Positions 12,513 to 23,505 of a stretch of DNA of 64,000 nucleotides are shown here, piece after piece (within the stretch, counting starts at the first letter, position 1; each line of letters begins with the position of its first letter). The notes under the pieces are model-generated. The model saw nothing but the letters and a program-made list of their open reading frames with translations. It had not been told where the DNA came from and did no database searches. This stretch comes from Antedon mediterranea (Eukaryota; Echinodermata; Crinoidea; Comatulida; Antedonidae): positions 18,590,932 to 18,654,931 of the forward strand of contig NC_092679.1 of NCBI RefSeq assembly GCF_964355755.1, given 5' to 3'. Position numbers and translations under genes: made by a program.

Positions 12513-15500
12513 ATGAAGCCCTCTAGTTCAAACAACTTGGTTCCTTCTACTGGAAAATCTTCCAACCCGTCTCTTCACAAGCAACATCTCAAAGCTCCGC
12601 ACATCGATCCCCCGAGCCAATACAACATCCAGTTGAGCCACCGTAAAGAATCCATCATCCCAAGTAACAATGTCTTCGAAACAGTCAAGATAAACGACAA
12701 AGAAGAGCTGGAAATGATGGAGAAAGAGATGAGAAAGAGGAAGCTGCTTCAGAATGCTTCTCCGTTTCACAAGATGATGTACGAGTTTACGGAGTCGATG
12801 CTTTTTAACGGTTTCATCATGGTTGTCATATTAATGAATACTGCGATACTCTGTGCTCTGACGTATGAGATAGTAGCCGTACGACTTGGTAGGACTTCAT
12901 TCAAATGATGGAAGAGTGTGTGTTTGGTGAGATAGCGGTTGGACCATGGCTTCATGGTTAATAATGGTGGACCAAACGAAAAAAAAACAACAAAAAAACA
13001 ACTTTGAAACGTTTTTGATTCAGTATAATATAGTAAAAATAATAATACAGTAAAACTCCTCCTTTGAGACTCGCCTATCAAAAATAAATGTTGGCTTCGG
13101 CGCCGTTCAACATCTTTAAAGCTCTGCCTACACTATCAAACTCTTGTGACGAAAAATGTGATGTGCCTATGGACATGATGATTTGGGCGGCACATTGCAC
13201 TTTTTTGTCAATCTAGTTTTATAATGTAGACAAAGCTTAAGTGGGTTGTCTTCACTTTCTTGATGAAAGACTCGGTAGAGAGTGAATGAATGTTTTAGCA
13301 AATTTGTTTAACAATGTTATATTTCTTAGGCTGGTACATGACGTTCGTGGATTACATATTTTTGGTCATCTACTTTCTAGAATGTGTCGTCAAACTTTAT
13401 GTCTGGCGTTTGGGCTATTTCAAGGAAGCATGGAACATAGTGGGTAGGACTATTTTGTAATAATAATTAAAAAATAAATCATCAGCAACACCAGTATATA
13501 GACACAAAATAAAATAGCACAGAACGTAAATTATGGAATACGTGCTGGGCAAAAAAAGAAGCTCTGTATACACTATCAAACTAGTTTAGTATAGTTATAT
13601 GCTTAAAAGGCCCATTTACACTAGGACGATAACGATCGAAGATAAATAGATAAATAGGCCTATGCATTTTCATACATAACACAACATAAATATAAACACT
13701 TTTCATTCCAGAACCATCTATGCTCCTTTTGATGAAAATGATATTTTCACACGTCTAATCAAATGACGTCATGATTAGTAAGAGCAATAATATCGTGACA
13801 ATACAACGATTTTATTGTTTTTATTTATCATGACATCATTTGATCAAAGACAGCATAAATGATTATCCTATAGTTCTAGAACGAAAACCTTTCTAATTTC
13901 TTTTGTTTTATGTAATGAAAATGCTTATATATTTATCGTCGATCGTTATCGTCCTAGTGGAAATGGGCCTTAAATATGTCCATATTGTCACATGAAATTT
14001 GATAGCTTAAGACCTACTACGCAGTTTTTGACATAAGCTGTCAAAGTATACTGAGGCTGAGTGGCTATTTTCCAAAATGATGAATATTTAAGAATTAATA
14101 ATAATTAATATCATGTAACTAAATCATTTGTTACTATTTATTTTTAGATTTTCTAATAGTACTGTGTAACATAGCCGATCTCTTAGTGCCAGTCATAATG
14201 GGTAACGAAGTGAACATACTGCAATTTCTAAGCATACTCCGTTCAATGAGAGCTTTGAGGGCCTTACGAGTGCTTCGTACAGTGAGGTGAGAACAAACAA
14301 GGCCAACAGCCATTAAGTCGCGTGCTACAATGCATAGTGATACCGGACCGACAGACAAACAGACCGACAGACAGACAGACAGACCGACAGACAGACGGAC
14401 CGACCGACATAGTGAACTATACTGACCGAAATTACTGAACATGTTTAAAAATGTTGAAATGTTTAAAAACATTTATATTTTTTTAATTTACACGTGCGTA
14501 GCCTGTCACTTTTGACGTGCTCGTATAACGGAATTTCGAGTTGAAAAGTAAGTCAAGAAAACAGAAATCGGGCAAGAAGAGTGCGCAATAACATTTAACG
14601 CGCAGTGCGCGCGCAAAAATCTGCGCACTCATGGCAATTTTGTAAACGCTTAAAATTGCCTGAAACGTACTCTTATTTCATCGGAAATAAATTTTGAAAA
14701 TTTTAAGCGCGCTTACGCATGCGTTACATGCGCTACGCACGTAATTGTATTGCCATTATGATGATTTATGCCCTGAAATTTATGAGTACCAAATTTTATT
14801 TAATTGTGATTCATGGTTGTTAAGATATGATTACAAACGTGATTTCGTTAAATCGTGCGTAGACCGCGTAATTTTTTATTGCGCACCGTGAAAACATAAC
14901 CACATCGATTCCTGGCCATAAGGAATATTCTGTGAAAAATTGACTTAGCTAGATTAAACTGATATCAAGATAAGGTCATAAAGCGATAAAACGCATAGTG
15001 ATACCGGACCGACAGACCGACAGACAGACCGACAGACAGACCGACAGACAGACCGACAGACAGACAGACAGACAGACCGACCGACCGACATAGTGAACTA
15101 TAGAGTCGCTTCCACGCGACTAAAAAACGGCATCACCAAATGTATTTATATTCTTTGCATTCATTTTTAAATAATTGAAAAAAGTAATAGTCTAGTATCT
15201 TTTGCAGGTTTCTAAACAGTCTACAAGTTATCATGAATACATGCCTTCAATCGATGCAATCTATGGGTGCTATCGTGTCACTAATCTTTCTCTTTCTATG
15301 TATCCTTTGAAAAAGAAGTGTTATTAGGCCCTTGTGTTGCAATATTATTAATGGTAACTTCCTCTCCACTTGATGCTCCTCTCCAGATGATGCTCAAGTT
15401 GGTTCTCTAATTGGTGCGACCTTTTCGCTACCGTTTACTCTAATTGGTGCGCTACCTTTATTGCTACTTTTTTTCCTCTAATTGGTGCGCTACCTTATCG

Positions 15501-18500
15501 CTATACTTTTTGCCCTAATTTGGTGCGCTACATTTTTTATCTAATGGTGCGCTACTTTTTGCTTTAATTGGTGCGCTACCTTATCGCTATACTTTTTGCC
15601 CTAATTGGTGCGCTACCTTATCGCTATACTTTTTGCTCTAATTGGTGGGCTACATTTATTGCTACTTTTTGCTGTAATTGGTGAGCTACCTTTTTGATCT
15701 AATGGTGCGCTACTTTTTGCTTTAATTGGTGCGCTACCTTATCGCTATACTTTTTGCCCTAATTGGTGCGCTACCTTATCGCTATACTTTTTGCTCTAAT
15801 TGGTGCGCTACCTTTATTGCTACTTTTTGCTGTAATTGGTGAGCTACCGTTTTGATCTAATGGTGCGCTACTTTTTGCTTTAATTGGTGCGCTACCTTAT
15901 CGCTATACTTTTTGCCCTAATTGGTGCGCTACCTTATCGCTATACTTTTTGCTCTAATCGGTGCGCTACCTTTATTGCTACTTGTTGCTGTAATTGGTGA
16001 GCTACCTTTTTGATCTAATGGTGCGCTACTTTTTGCCCTAATTGGTGCGCTACCTTATCGCTATACTTTTTGCTCTAATTGGTGCGCTACCTTTATTGCT
16101 ACTTTTTGCTGTAATTGGTGCGCTACCTTTTTGATCTAATGGTGCGCTACTTTTTGCTGTAATTGGTGCACTACCTTATCGCTATACATTTTGCTCTAAT
16201 TAGTGCGGTACCTTCGCTACTTTTTGCTCAAATCGGTGCGCTACTTTTTGCTTTAATTGGTGTGCTACCATTTCGCTACTTTTTGCTTTAATTTGTGCGC
16301 TACCGTACTTTTTGCTATAGTTGGTGCGCATCCTTTTTGATACTTTCTGCTCTAATTAGTGCGCTACCTTTTGCTCTAATTGGTGAGCTATTTTTATCTA
16401 CTTATTGGTGTTCTACTGTATGCTCCAGTCATTTACCGTCTTTTCTCAGATACAAATTAGTAAATATAAGTGTCATGTCATCATCACATAGATACAGATA
16501 CAGATACAGTATTTGCGTTTGACTCAGAAATATAAACACTAATTATTAATTGCATTACAATAATATATGAATATTGTTGACCTTTATAATGACGTAGACA
16601 TGTTTGCAGTAATTGGGCGTGGTCTGTATTCAGAGGTAGATCCTGATAGGTTTGGCAATTTGACGTCAGCAATGTTTACAATGTTTCAACTTCTTACTCT
16701 AGATGATTGGTTCTATATTTACACTGATGCTGTTAAAAGAGACCCGGGTATGACATACTGGGAGGGGTTGAGAGGAGGGGGGGGGGGAGGGGTACGCACT
16801 GTCCTGATTCACATGTTTTTGTGGTCCTTCATACGCGTTACGCGCGTATGTGTTAAAAGCGGTAAACAGATTTAAAACGGGTTTACACCAGCAATGCCCA
16901 CCCAAGGTACTCGTCATCTTCTTCATCATCATCATCAAATAAAAAATATTCCTTTATTTTAAACAGGATCTTTTCATATAATATTCTACCTCATGATGTA
17001 CATAGCGACTGAATATTTCATATTCCTAAAGTAAGTACCAAAACGAAACAAAGTTGTCATGCTTTACGACGATATGTCTTGGATCATGAATCCAGTGATA
17101 CCGTAACAAATTCAATTTTACAATTTGATTATTTGAATAGTTTGTTCGTTGCTGTGTTAGTGGACAACTTTCAACTGACGCTAGAGGCAGCAGCGGAAGC
17201 TGACGCAGAGAGAAAAGCTGCGCTGGTAAGTCTCCATTTTTTTTAAAAAGAATTTAGAACATACGCATTCAATTCCAAAGTAACTGACATGAAAACCTCA
17301 TTAAGGCTTGTCTACACTATCAAACTTTATGTGACAAAAAAATGTGATGTGCCCATATATGGATGATGTCATATCACTACCATATTTGGGCATATTACTA
17401 CCATAATATGTGAGCACATCACACTTTTTTTGTCAAACTAGTTTGATAGTGTAGACAGAGCCTTAGTTCAAGCTACATCTTGTAGTATTTTTGGTTGAAT
17501 GACGTTATAAAGATAACAGTCAAGACCAGTAACCGTTACAAAAAGAAGCCAATTTTCTTCTAGAAAGCTGAAGAGGAGGAGCAAAACGAAAAACATGCAA
17601 GCATGATAGAACGCCAAAAGATGAGTGAAAGTAAGCATACCTCAACACCTATACCTGTATACAACAGGCCTAATGACAAATAGAAGTGCTCAGTTGCAAT
17701 GATCACATACCATAGGCATATTATTATATGACATATCTTCTCTAATTCTGGTAAATTAAGGTCTTCCAGTAGATGCGATTTAAAAGAACCATTCTCATTA
17801 CTCGACACATTTTAGAAAATTCTTCACATCCCGGTTATGCAAATTAAACTCCACCATACCAGGTTAATTATTTAAATTTCTACAAGGTATTCAAAATTCA
17901 TTACCCAACATTCCTTTTTTCCCTACTAAAGCTTGAATTCCATTGGACGCAACGCAATGACGTAAGCACGCCGCCAGTGATCTGACCAATCACGACGCGA
18001 TGGATATTCAACTGTCGCTTGTGATTAACCAAGCGTCGAGAGCATTGACATTGTTTACTTTTATTATATCCCATAGATTTGAGTTTAGCCTCATCTGTAG
18101 AGGTTCCACACATCAAGAGAACTATTGATGATTATTACGACGAACATAAATACAACTCGGGGTAGGTTTATTATCATGTAAAATAATAATATAAAATATT
18201 TTGATTCATAAATCGCGCATAATTGCTATACTATAAATGCGCCATGAAAGATGTGCCTTAATGGTTTTATCAGATAACAAAATGGATTAAAAATACTTTA
18301 CAGTTATACTGTAATCCGGAACTCATGTTTTTTTGGCTCCAACTTAACATTTATGAGCCGTCATTTTTGCCGTCATAAATTCACAGACAAATAACAAATT
18401 TCCAGTTAACCCGTCATAGAGTTGTTCATAATATAGTGTATTGGTCAACACATAAACCACGTTATTTTATACGGTTTATGGTAATATGCCCACATATGGT

Positions 18501-19086
18501 AGTGATATGACATCATCGTGTCCATATATGGCACATCACATTTTTGTCACATAAAGTTTTATAGTGTAGACAGAGCTTAACACAATAAATCTGCGATTTC
18601 AGTGATAGAAAAAGTCTTGGTCATCTTTTTCAACTGTTTGCGGCGATTGAATACCAGGGTCACGTGCTTCGCAACCAACAAGGAACACTCAGTAAAGTTA
18701 TAGAATTGGTACAGGAGGTAAGAGCTTTTTAGTTGCTCAGCCCAGTTCTCTGAACATGCAATGAATAACTTATGTAGGCCTAAAGCTCTGTAAACACTAT
18801 CAAATTAGTTTGACAAACAAAGTGTGATGTAATATGTATGGTAATGATATACCCAAATATGATAGTGATATGACATCATCATGTCCATATATGGGCACAT
18901 CACATAACGTTTGATAGTGTATAGACACAGCTTTACACAAATATGGTAAAACGACCAGTAAAATGCCGGTGGTCCCACAGAGTTGTAGGGACATCATTGC
19001 AGCTACTGTACTACACCACGTGTATTAAAAAAAATTAAATGTGGTCTTGGTATTTTGTTTTGTTTCAGACTGTTGATGATGTATGA
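12513..19086 (+). CDS. CATSPER1: sperm cation channel pore subunit CatSper1
   Basis: Pore-forming subunit of the sperm flagellar Ca2+ channel. Coding exons, all GT/AG and in phase: 12513-12888, 13330-13443, 14148-14286, 15208-15299, 16598-16747, 16967-17030, 17141-17225, 17564-17630, 18077-18161, 18603-18717, 19069-19086, giving 434 residues. A cytosolic N-terminus (1-about 90) precedes S1-S6. S4 has six Arg at every third position (195, 198, 201, 204, 207, 210). The selectivity filter is TLDDW (274-278), the CatSper T-x-D-x-W type. S6 ends FIFLNLFVAVLVDNFQ, followed by an acidic, charged coiled coil. The C-terminal block (LGHLFQLFAAIEYQ, ELVQETVDDV) matches the CatSper1 tail. The start is the first ATG after an in-frame stop at 12471. 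The N-terminus is short and lacks the long His-rich tract of mammalian CatSper1. CatSper2-4 are less likely given the C-terminus. Confidence 0.92.
13121..13238. mobile_element. palindromic MITE in CATSPER1 intron 1
   Basis: Starts GCTCTGCCTACACTATCAAA and ends TATAATGTAGACAAAGC. The centre is shortened compared with the copy at 17305. Confidence 0.8.
13561..14010. mobile_element. palindromic MITE split by a second MITE
   Basis: Left half GCTCTGTATACACTATCAAA (13561) and a degenerate right half (CATATTGTCACATG, TTTGATAGC) lie on either side of an inserted TIR element at 13607-13971. Confidence 0.7.
13607..13971. mobile_element. nested TIR element (GGACGATAACGATCG family)
   Basis: Inverted ends AAGGCCCATTTACACTAGGA and TCCTAGTGGAAATGGGCCTT, continuing into CGATAACGATCG on both sides. 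TTAAA flanks both ends as a probable target duplication. 365 bp, non-coding. Confidence 0.85.
14299..15125 (+). mobile_element. dispersed element with (CAGA/GACC)n microsatellites, plus copy
   Basis: Begins about 12 bp past the CATSPER1 exon 3 donor. Outer ends AAGTCGCGTG and CACGCGACT are inverted. Two (CAGA)n/(GACCGACA)n tracts (14341-14408, 15003-15090) enclose a body rich in GCGCAC words. An inverted relative is at 22452-23092. Confidence 0.75.
15395..16400 (+). repeat. minisatellite with 158-bp higher-order repeat in CATSPER1 intron 4
   Basis: A basic unit of about 34-37 bp (CTAATTGGTGCGCTACCTT ... CTTTTTG) is repeated about 28 times. The variant word CTAATGGTGCGC recurs at 15541, 15699, 15857 and 16015, exactly 158 bp apart, then at 16136, one basic unit short. 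Confidence 0.93.
16757..16793 (+). other. G-rich tract, potential G-quadruplex
   Basis: Four or more G runs (GGGAGGGG, then a run of about ten G, then GGGG) start about 10 bp inside the intron after the pore exon donor at 16748. Confidence 0.7.
17305..17464. mobile_element. palindromic MITE, best-preserved copy
   Basis: Begins GGCTTGTCTACACTATCAAA, with TATGTGACAAAAAAATGTGA inside, and ends TTTGATAGTGTAGACAGAGC. Arms about 70 bp around a CATATATGG/CCATATTTGGGC core. Confidence 0.92.
18484..18578. mobile_element. palindromic MITE, left-truncated
   Basis: Only the right arm and core remain, ending ATAGTGTAGACAGAGCTT just before CATSPER1 exon 10. Confidence 0.8.
18783..18932. mobile_element. 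palindromic MITE in last CATSPER1 intron
   Basis: Begins AGCTCTGTAAACACTATCAA and ends TTTGATAGTGTATAGACACA, with the usual central ATGTCCATATATGGGCACAT. Confidence 0.85.
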
Positions 19087-19376
19087 TTGAAGTACAATAT
19101 CTGCCATTTCTGAACCAAACTAAAACAACGCTACTAGTCTTTTTTAAACGAAGGACCGTGGTTGACATGCTCGCGCTGATTGGACCAAAGTATAGAGGCG
19201 CTATGCATCGCTGAACAGGGTGGTGTAGGCCTACACCGACGAATTATAATCGTACAAAAAAAAACAATATTTACAATTTTTATATTAAAAAGAATGCTTT
19301 ATTACGTTACGGGCTTGTCCAGTTTTTTAACCTACTTACAATAATTGGCACATGGCACCAAGGAGGGTAATAACTA

Positions 19377-19812
19377 TCTCACTAGCGACGCAGCGTAACG
19401 CGACCTACGCAACGTAAAAAAATGCCCTTCCAATAATTTATTTTCCCCCGCCTGCGTGAAATCAAACCCGCAGCACAGTTGCGTCGTCGGTTCTCACTTG
19501 TGTTTACGCAATACAGAATTATTCTGCGTCGATATACGTCGCTGCGTTGCGTTCTAGTGGGAACCACGTTTAAACAACGTCACTCGATTGTATCTAAAGC
19601 GTGGTTCCCACTAGAACGCAACACATTGACGTATCGACGCAAAGTGATGTATTGCGTAATCACAAGTGGGAACCGACGACGCAACAACAGTGCTGCAAAA
19701 ATCGCAGGTTTGATTTCACGCAGGCGGGGGCAAACACAATTATTGGTAGGCATATTTTCTTACATTTCGTTGGTTGCGTTACGTTGCGTCGCTAGTGAGA
19801 ACCAAGCTTTAA
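19377..19812. mobile_element. two head-to-head MITEs (CCCACTAGAACGCAAC family)
   Basis: Two elements of about 195 bp in inverted orientation, forming arms 19379-19568 and 19601-19798. Each is bounded by a form of GGTTC(C/T)CACTAG(A/C)(A/G)(A/C)GCAACG. A partial relative lies at 22325-22412. Any ORF across here is a by-product of the palindrome. Confidence 0.8.
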
Positions 19813-20321
19813 AAATCGATTTTAAATGAAGACGTTTCGACGTATATTCAGATGCACGGTATCACATTTTAATAGTTTGATACATCATTACAAAGAAGTC
19901 ATGAAATAATTTTTTAAAAGATGTAAACCAACCTCATTTCTTAAGTAGGCCTATTGTATTTAAAGCAATTAATTAAGTTAAAATTAGTAGTAGTAGGTTT
20001 GATACAAAACAACTTTATGTAACCGGTGATATTTGATACGCTAACTAAAGAGTTTTAAATTCCTCAGATTACACAACTGTATTATTTTACACTAATATTA
20101 CCAGAGACTCAATAAAATGACAATTTACCATTTAACTATTTAATTGAAAATTATTAGCATTCAGTATACGTTAATACATTAATATAAGTACACGTACTGG
20201 CACAATAAATCAAAACCTATTTTTAGAAATGTTTTCAATTTAAAAAATAAAAAAAAAACTGTCCTCATAAAAAACTAATTGACATAAAAAAAAACCAAAT
20301 TAATGAAAATGAATTGTTTTG

Positions 20322-21119
20322 TTACGTCACCCACTGACGATATATTTCACTCGCAGACAAAGCCTTTCCATAAAATTTGATTTCGTCAATAAATCCATAT
20401 AAATTAAATTGAGGAAAATCTTCTTTTCCTCCGAATGTAATTTGGCTACGTATGGCCGCATAAGGTGTTGGTAATTCGTAACTTATTACGTCGTACTTGT
20501 CCAAATATAAGTTTGAGAACGTTCCATTGTGTGTAAGTGTAACGTGGTGCCAATCATCCAAACCGGTAATAGCAGAATCAATCTGTGATCCTGATGGTGT
20601 TTTAAACAGTTTTACTTTAACCCGAATTGTATCATCACTTGACATCCTAATGCATCTAAGTGAATAATGGTGGTCCTGCTTTTTACCATGAACTATCAAC
20701 AATTGTTTAACATTACCATCTGCTTGACATTTAAACCAAAAACTAACAGTAAAATTTACTCCAAAATCGTAGTCGCGAAACCCATCTACAATAACATACT
20801 GCATACCGTTGAATAGAGCAGCAGTTCCAACGACGCCTGGTGGATACGTTAGATTTGAACCGTTAACTTCGCCGTGACGTTCGTTGCCGGAGACGTCATT
20901 AACGTTACCTTCAAATGCGTAGTGTGCAAGTAAATATAAGTTTGGATCTTCGACTGGTGTTGATTGTCGAGTGGCGTTATATTTGAAGCATTTCGTTGGA
21001 CTTATTTTCTCCATACATCTATTTTTACCTACCAACTTGACCATCGTTTGGTTTCTTCCACATTTGTCAAGACTTACCAGTCTCAGTAACATAAACATGA
21101 TTAACCAACGAGACAACAT
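20322..21119 (-). CDS. secreted LamG jellyroll protein, type A, copy 1
   Basis: 265 residues: signal peptide (1-about 17), cysteine module with C20, C35 and C44 around NQTMVKLVGKNRCM, a short linker, then one LamG/concanavalin A-like jellyroll (about 61-262; LLAHYAFEGNVND, TVSFWFK, DWHHVTLTHNG, YGFIDEIKFYG). This is the Laminin_G_3 type of fold, so probably extracellular; ligand unknown. One coding exon: an acceptor (CTGCTTTTCAG) lies 13 bp before the ATG and a donor GTAAGT at about 21370 suggests a non-coding first exon. Several NxT/S sites. About 95 percent like the copy at 23506. Confidence 0.88.
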   Translation of the reverse strand: MLSRWLIMFMLLRLVSLDKCGRNQTMVKLVGKNRCMEKISPTKCFKYNATRQSTPVEDPNLYLLAHYAFEGNVNDVSGNERHGEVNGSNLTYPPGVVGTAALFNGMQYVIVDGFRDYDFGVNFTVSFWFKCQADGNVKQLLIVHGKKQDHHYSLRCIRMSSDDTIRVKVKLFKTPSGSQIDSAITGLDDWHHVTLTHNGTFSNLYLDKYDVISYELPTPYAAIRSQITFGGKEDFPQFNLYGFIDEIKFYGKALSASEIYRQWVT

Positions 21120-21505
21120 CGAGCAAGAACAACTGAAAAGCAGAACTTATTAAATTCAGACAAACAAATCTAAATCGACAGAATAAATGTTTGAATATGT
21201 TTAAAAAAGAAATATATTTCGTTTCGTACAGTTATATTTAGGTTACCTGTACTATATCTCCATAATGGAGAAAAGACCTATCCTAAAATTCACACCTAAA
21301 CAGCACCATTTGTTTAGTTATTTAATAAAATCCTTTCTTTTCTGTTCAAGATTTCTTAAAGAATACTTACACTAGCACTCCGTTCGATGAAACTTCAATG
21401 AAATGAATATTCCTTCTTTTTTCCCCGAATACTTGTTTTGTTGATATTTAATCAAAAAGTGTTATTTTAATATGAATTGTTCAGTATTTATTTGAATTTA
21501 CGCCC

Positions 21506-21955
21506 TCAGACTCCTTTAATATAATTATATTGATTACTTTTTCCTGATTTGTTTTTCTTTTGTCGTGGTCGTGTCATCAAAACCTTCTTCAAGACATCTG
21601 ATGTTACGACATTTATCTCGGATTTAGTACTAGACTCATTTTCCAGTCCATTAGGTATGGATTCCATACTTTGAAATTCTTCATCTGACGTCATGACATT
21701 AGTTTGTTGATTCTCATTAAATTGGTGAGCCAAATACGGAGCAACCAGTTGATGTTCATTGGAAATATTATACAAATTCTTTACAAGAAACTTAAAATTA
21801 TCACTGGAATAGCAAATGCGTTTTGTACTAACGATCAACATACAATTATCGCGACCAGCTAATTTCACCAGTGTTTGGTTGTTTCCACATTTTGTTTGAC
21901 GTTTACCATTTACGGAAAATGTTCCAAGAACCAGGATCAACATACTGCAATACAT
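21506..21955 (-). CDS. short cluster member, N-terminal cysteine module only
   Basis: 149 residues: signal peptide, KCGNNQTLVKLAGRDNCM module, STKRICY, then the Ser/Glu linker (SDEEFQSME, NGLENESSTKSE). In place of a LamG domain it ends in a basic stretch (TRPRQKKNKSGKSNQ). Its 5-prime half matches the broken gene at 30930. C-terminal remnants recur at 24652 and 27826, upstream of the other type A genes, so it travelled with type A duplications. It may be a truncated pseudogene or a real short secreted protein; the ORF is uninterrupted. Confidence 0.6.
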   Translation of the reverse strand: MYCSMLILVLGTFSVNGKRQTKCGNNQTLVKLAGRDNCMLIVSTKRICYSSDNFKFLVKNLYNISNEHQLVAPYLAHQFNENQQTNVMTSDEEFQSMESIPNGLENESSTKSEINVVTSDVLKKVLMTRPRQKKNKSGKSNQYNYIKGV

Positions 21956-22139
21956 AATCTGTTAAACAAAATAAAAAATACTGCATAATACATTATCTAT
22001 TTCTGGAAATAAATATTTAGGCCTACAATGAAATAATAATAATAATAATGAGGAAACAAAAAACGAACACTTGCCAACATTCACATAATAGTCGAGAGGC
22101 TATCCACATCGAAAGTATGCCTACCTAAATATAACTATT

Positions 22140-22330
22140 TTGTAAACGAGTGAAAATGTTACTCACTCTTTAGAGTAAAACTGTTTTCGCTCAAAAAGAG
22201 CGAGTCTGCACTCTTTAAGTGTGGTTAAAAATTCCTGAGATTATGTAATCGATTGTAGTTCACTCTGTGACGAGTGAAAATCTTTAATTAGTGACTTTCA
22301 CTCTTTTAAGAGTGGTCCTTAAACGATCTT
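22140..22330. repeat. repeat block with ACTCTTT/AAAGAGT motifs (uninterrupted copy)
   Basis: The stretch with GAGTGAAAATGTTACTCACT and later hairpin words matches the flanks of the pogo-like insertion at 32400-35547 (32385-32399 plus 35550-35710), so it serves as a paralogous empty site. Confidence 0.8.
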
Positions 22331-22451
22331 TGCAGCACTGTTGCGTCGTCGTCGGTTCCCATTTTTTATTACGCAATACAGAACCACGCTTAAGCAACGT
22401 CACGCGATTGTACCTTAAAAATCGATTTCCAATGAAGACGTTTCGACGTTT

Positions 22452-23092
22452 TTAGTCGCGTGGACGCGACTCTATAGTTCACTATGTCGGTTGGTCGGTC
22501 GGTCTGTCTGTCGGTCCGGTATCACCATGCGTTTTATCGCTTTCTGACCTTATCTTGATATCAGTTTAATCAAGCTAAGTCAATTTTTCACAGTATATTC
22601 CTTATCGCCAGGAATCGATGTGGTTATGTTTTCACGGTGCGCAATAAAAAATTACGCTGTCTACGCACGATTTAACGAAATCACGTTTGTAATCATATCT
22701 TCACAACCATGAATCACAATTAAATAAAATTTGGTACTCATAAATTTCAGGGCATAAATCATAATATGGCAATACAATTACGTGCGTAGCGCATGTAACG
22801 CATGCGTACGCGCGCTTAAAATTTATTTTCGATGAAATAAGAGTACGTTTCAGGCAATTTTAAGCGTTTTGCCCGATTTCTGTTTTCTTGACTTACTTTT
22901 CAACTCGAAATTACGTTATACGAGCACGTCAAAAGTGACAGGCTACGCGCGTGTAAATTAAAAAAATATAAATGTTTTTAAACATTTCAACATTTTTAAA
23001 CATGTTCAGTAATTTCGGTCAGTTGGTAGGTTGGTCAGTCGGTCGGTCGGTAAACACTAATGAGCACGCGACTGCAGCCATCTATATGGCCT
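22452..23092 (-). mobile_element. dispersed (CAGA/GACC)n element, minus copy
   Basis: Reverse complement relative of 14299-15125. Flanking sequence continues without interruption at 19840-19860 (GACGTTTCGACGT then TTCAGATGCACGG), so that locus marks the pre-insertion state. Confidence 0.78.
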
Positions 23093-23505
23093 TGTTCAGA
23101 TGCACGGTATCTCACATTTTGAATAGTAAACCAACCTCATTTCTTAAGTATTATATTTAAAGCAATCAAGTTACAATTAGTAGTAGGTTTGCTAATAAAA
23201 CAACTTTATGTAACCGGTGATATTTGATACGCTAACTAAAGAGTTTTAAATTCCTCAGATTACTGTATTATTTTACACTAATATTACCAGAGACTCAATA
23301 AAATGACAATTTACCATTTAACTATTAAATTGAAAAATTATTAGCATTCAGTATACGTTAATACATTAATATAAGTACACGTACTGGCACAATAAATCAA
23401 AACCTATTTTAGAAATGTTTTCAATTCAAAAAATTAAAAAAAACTGTCCTCATAAAAAACTAATTGACATAAAAAAAAACAAATTAATGAAAATGAATTG
23501 TTTTG

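Noticed and set aside
15395-16400. CRISPR-like array
   Set aside because: Units are contiguous degenerate tandem repeats without unique spacers, in an animal intron.
19382-19829. Arg-rich ORFs on both strands
   Set aside because: By-products of the GC-richer palindromic MITE pair; both strands are open because the DNA is self-complementary.
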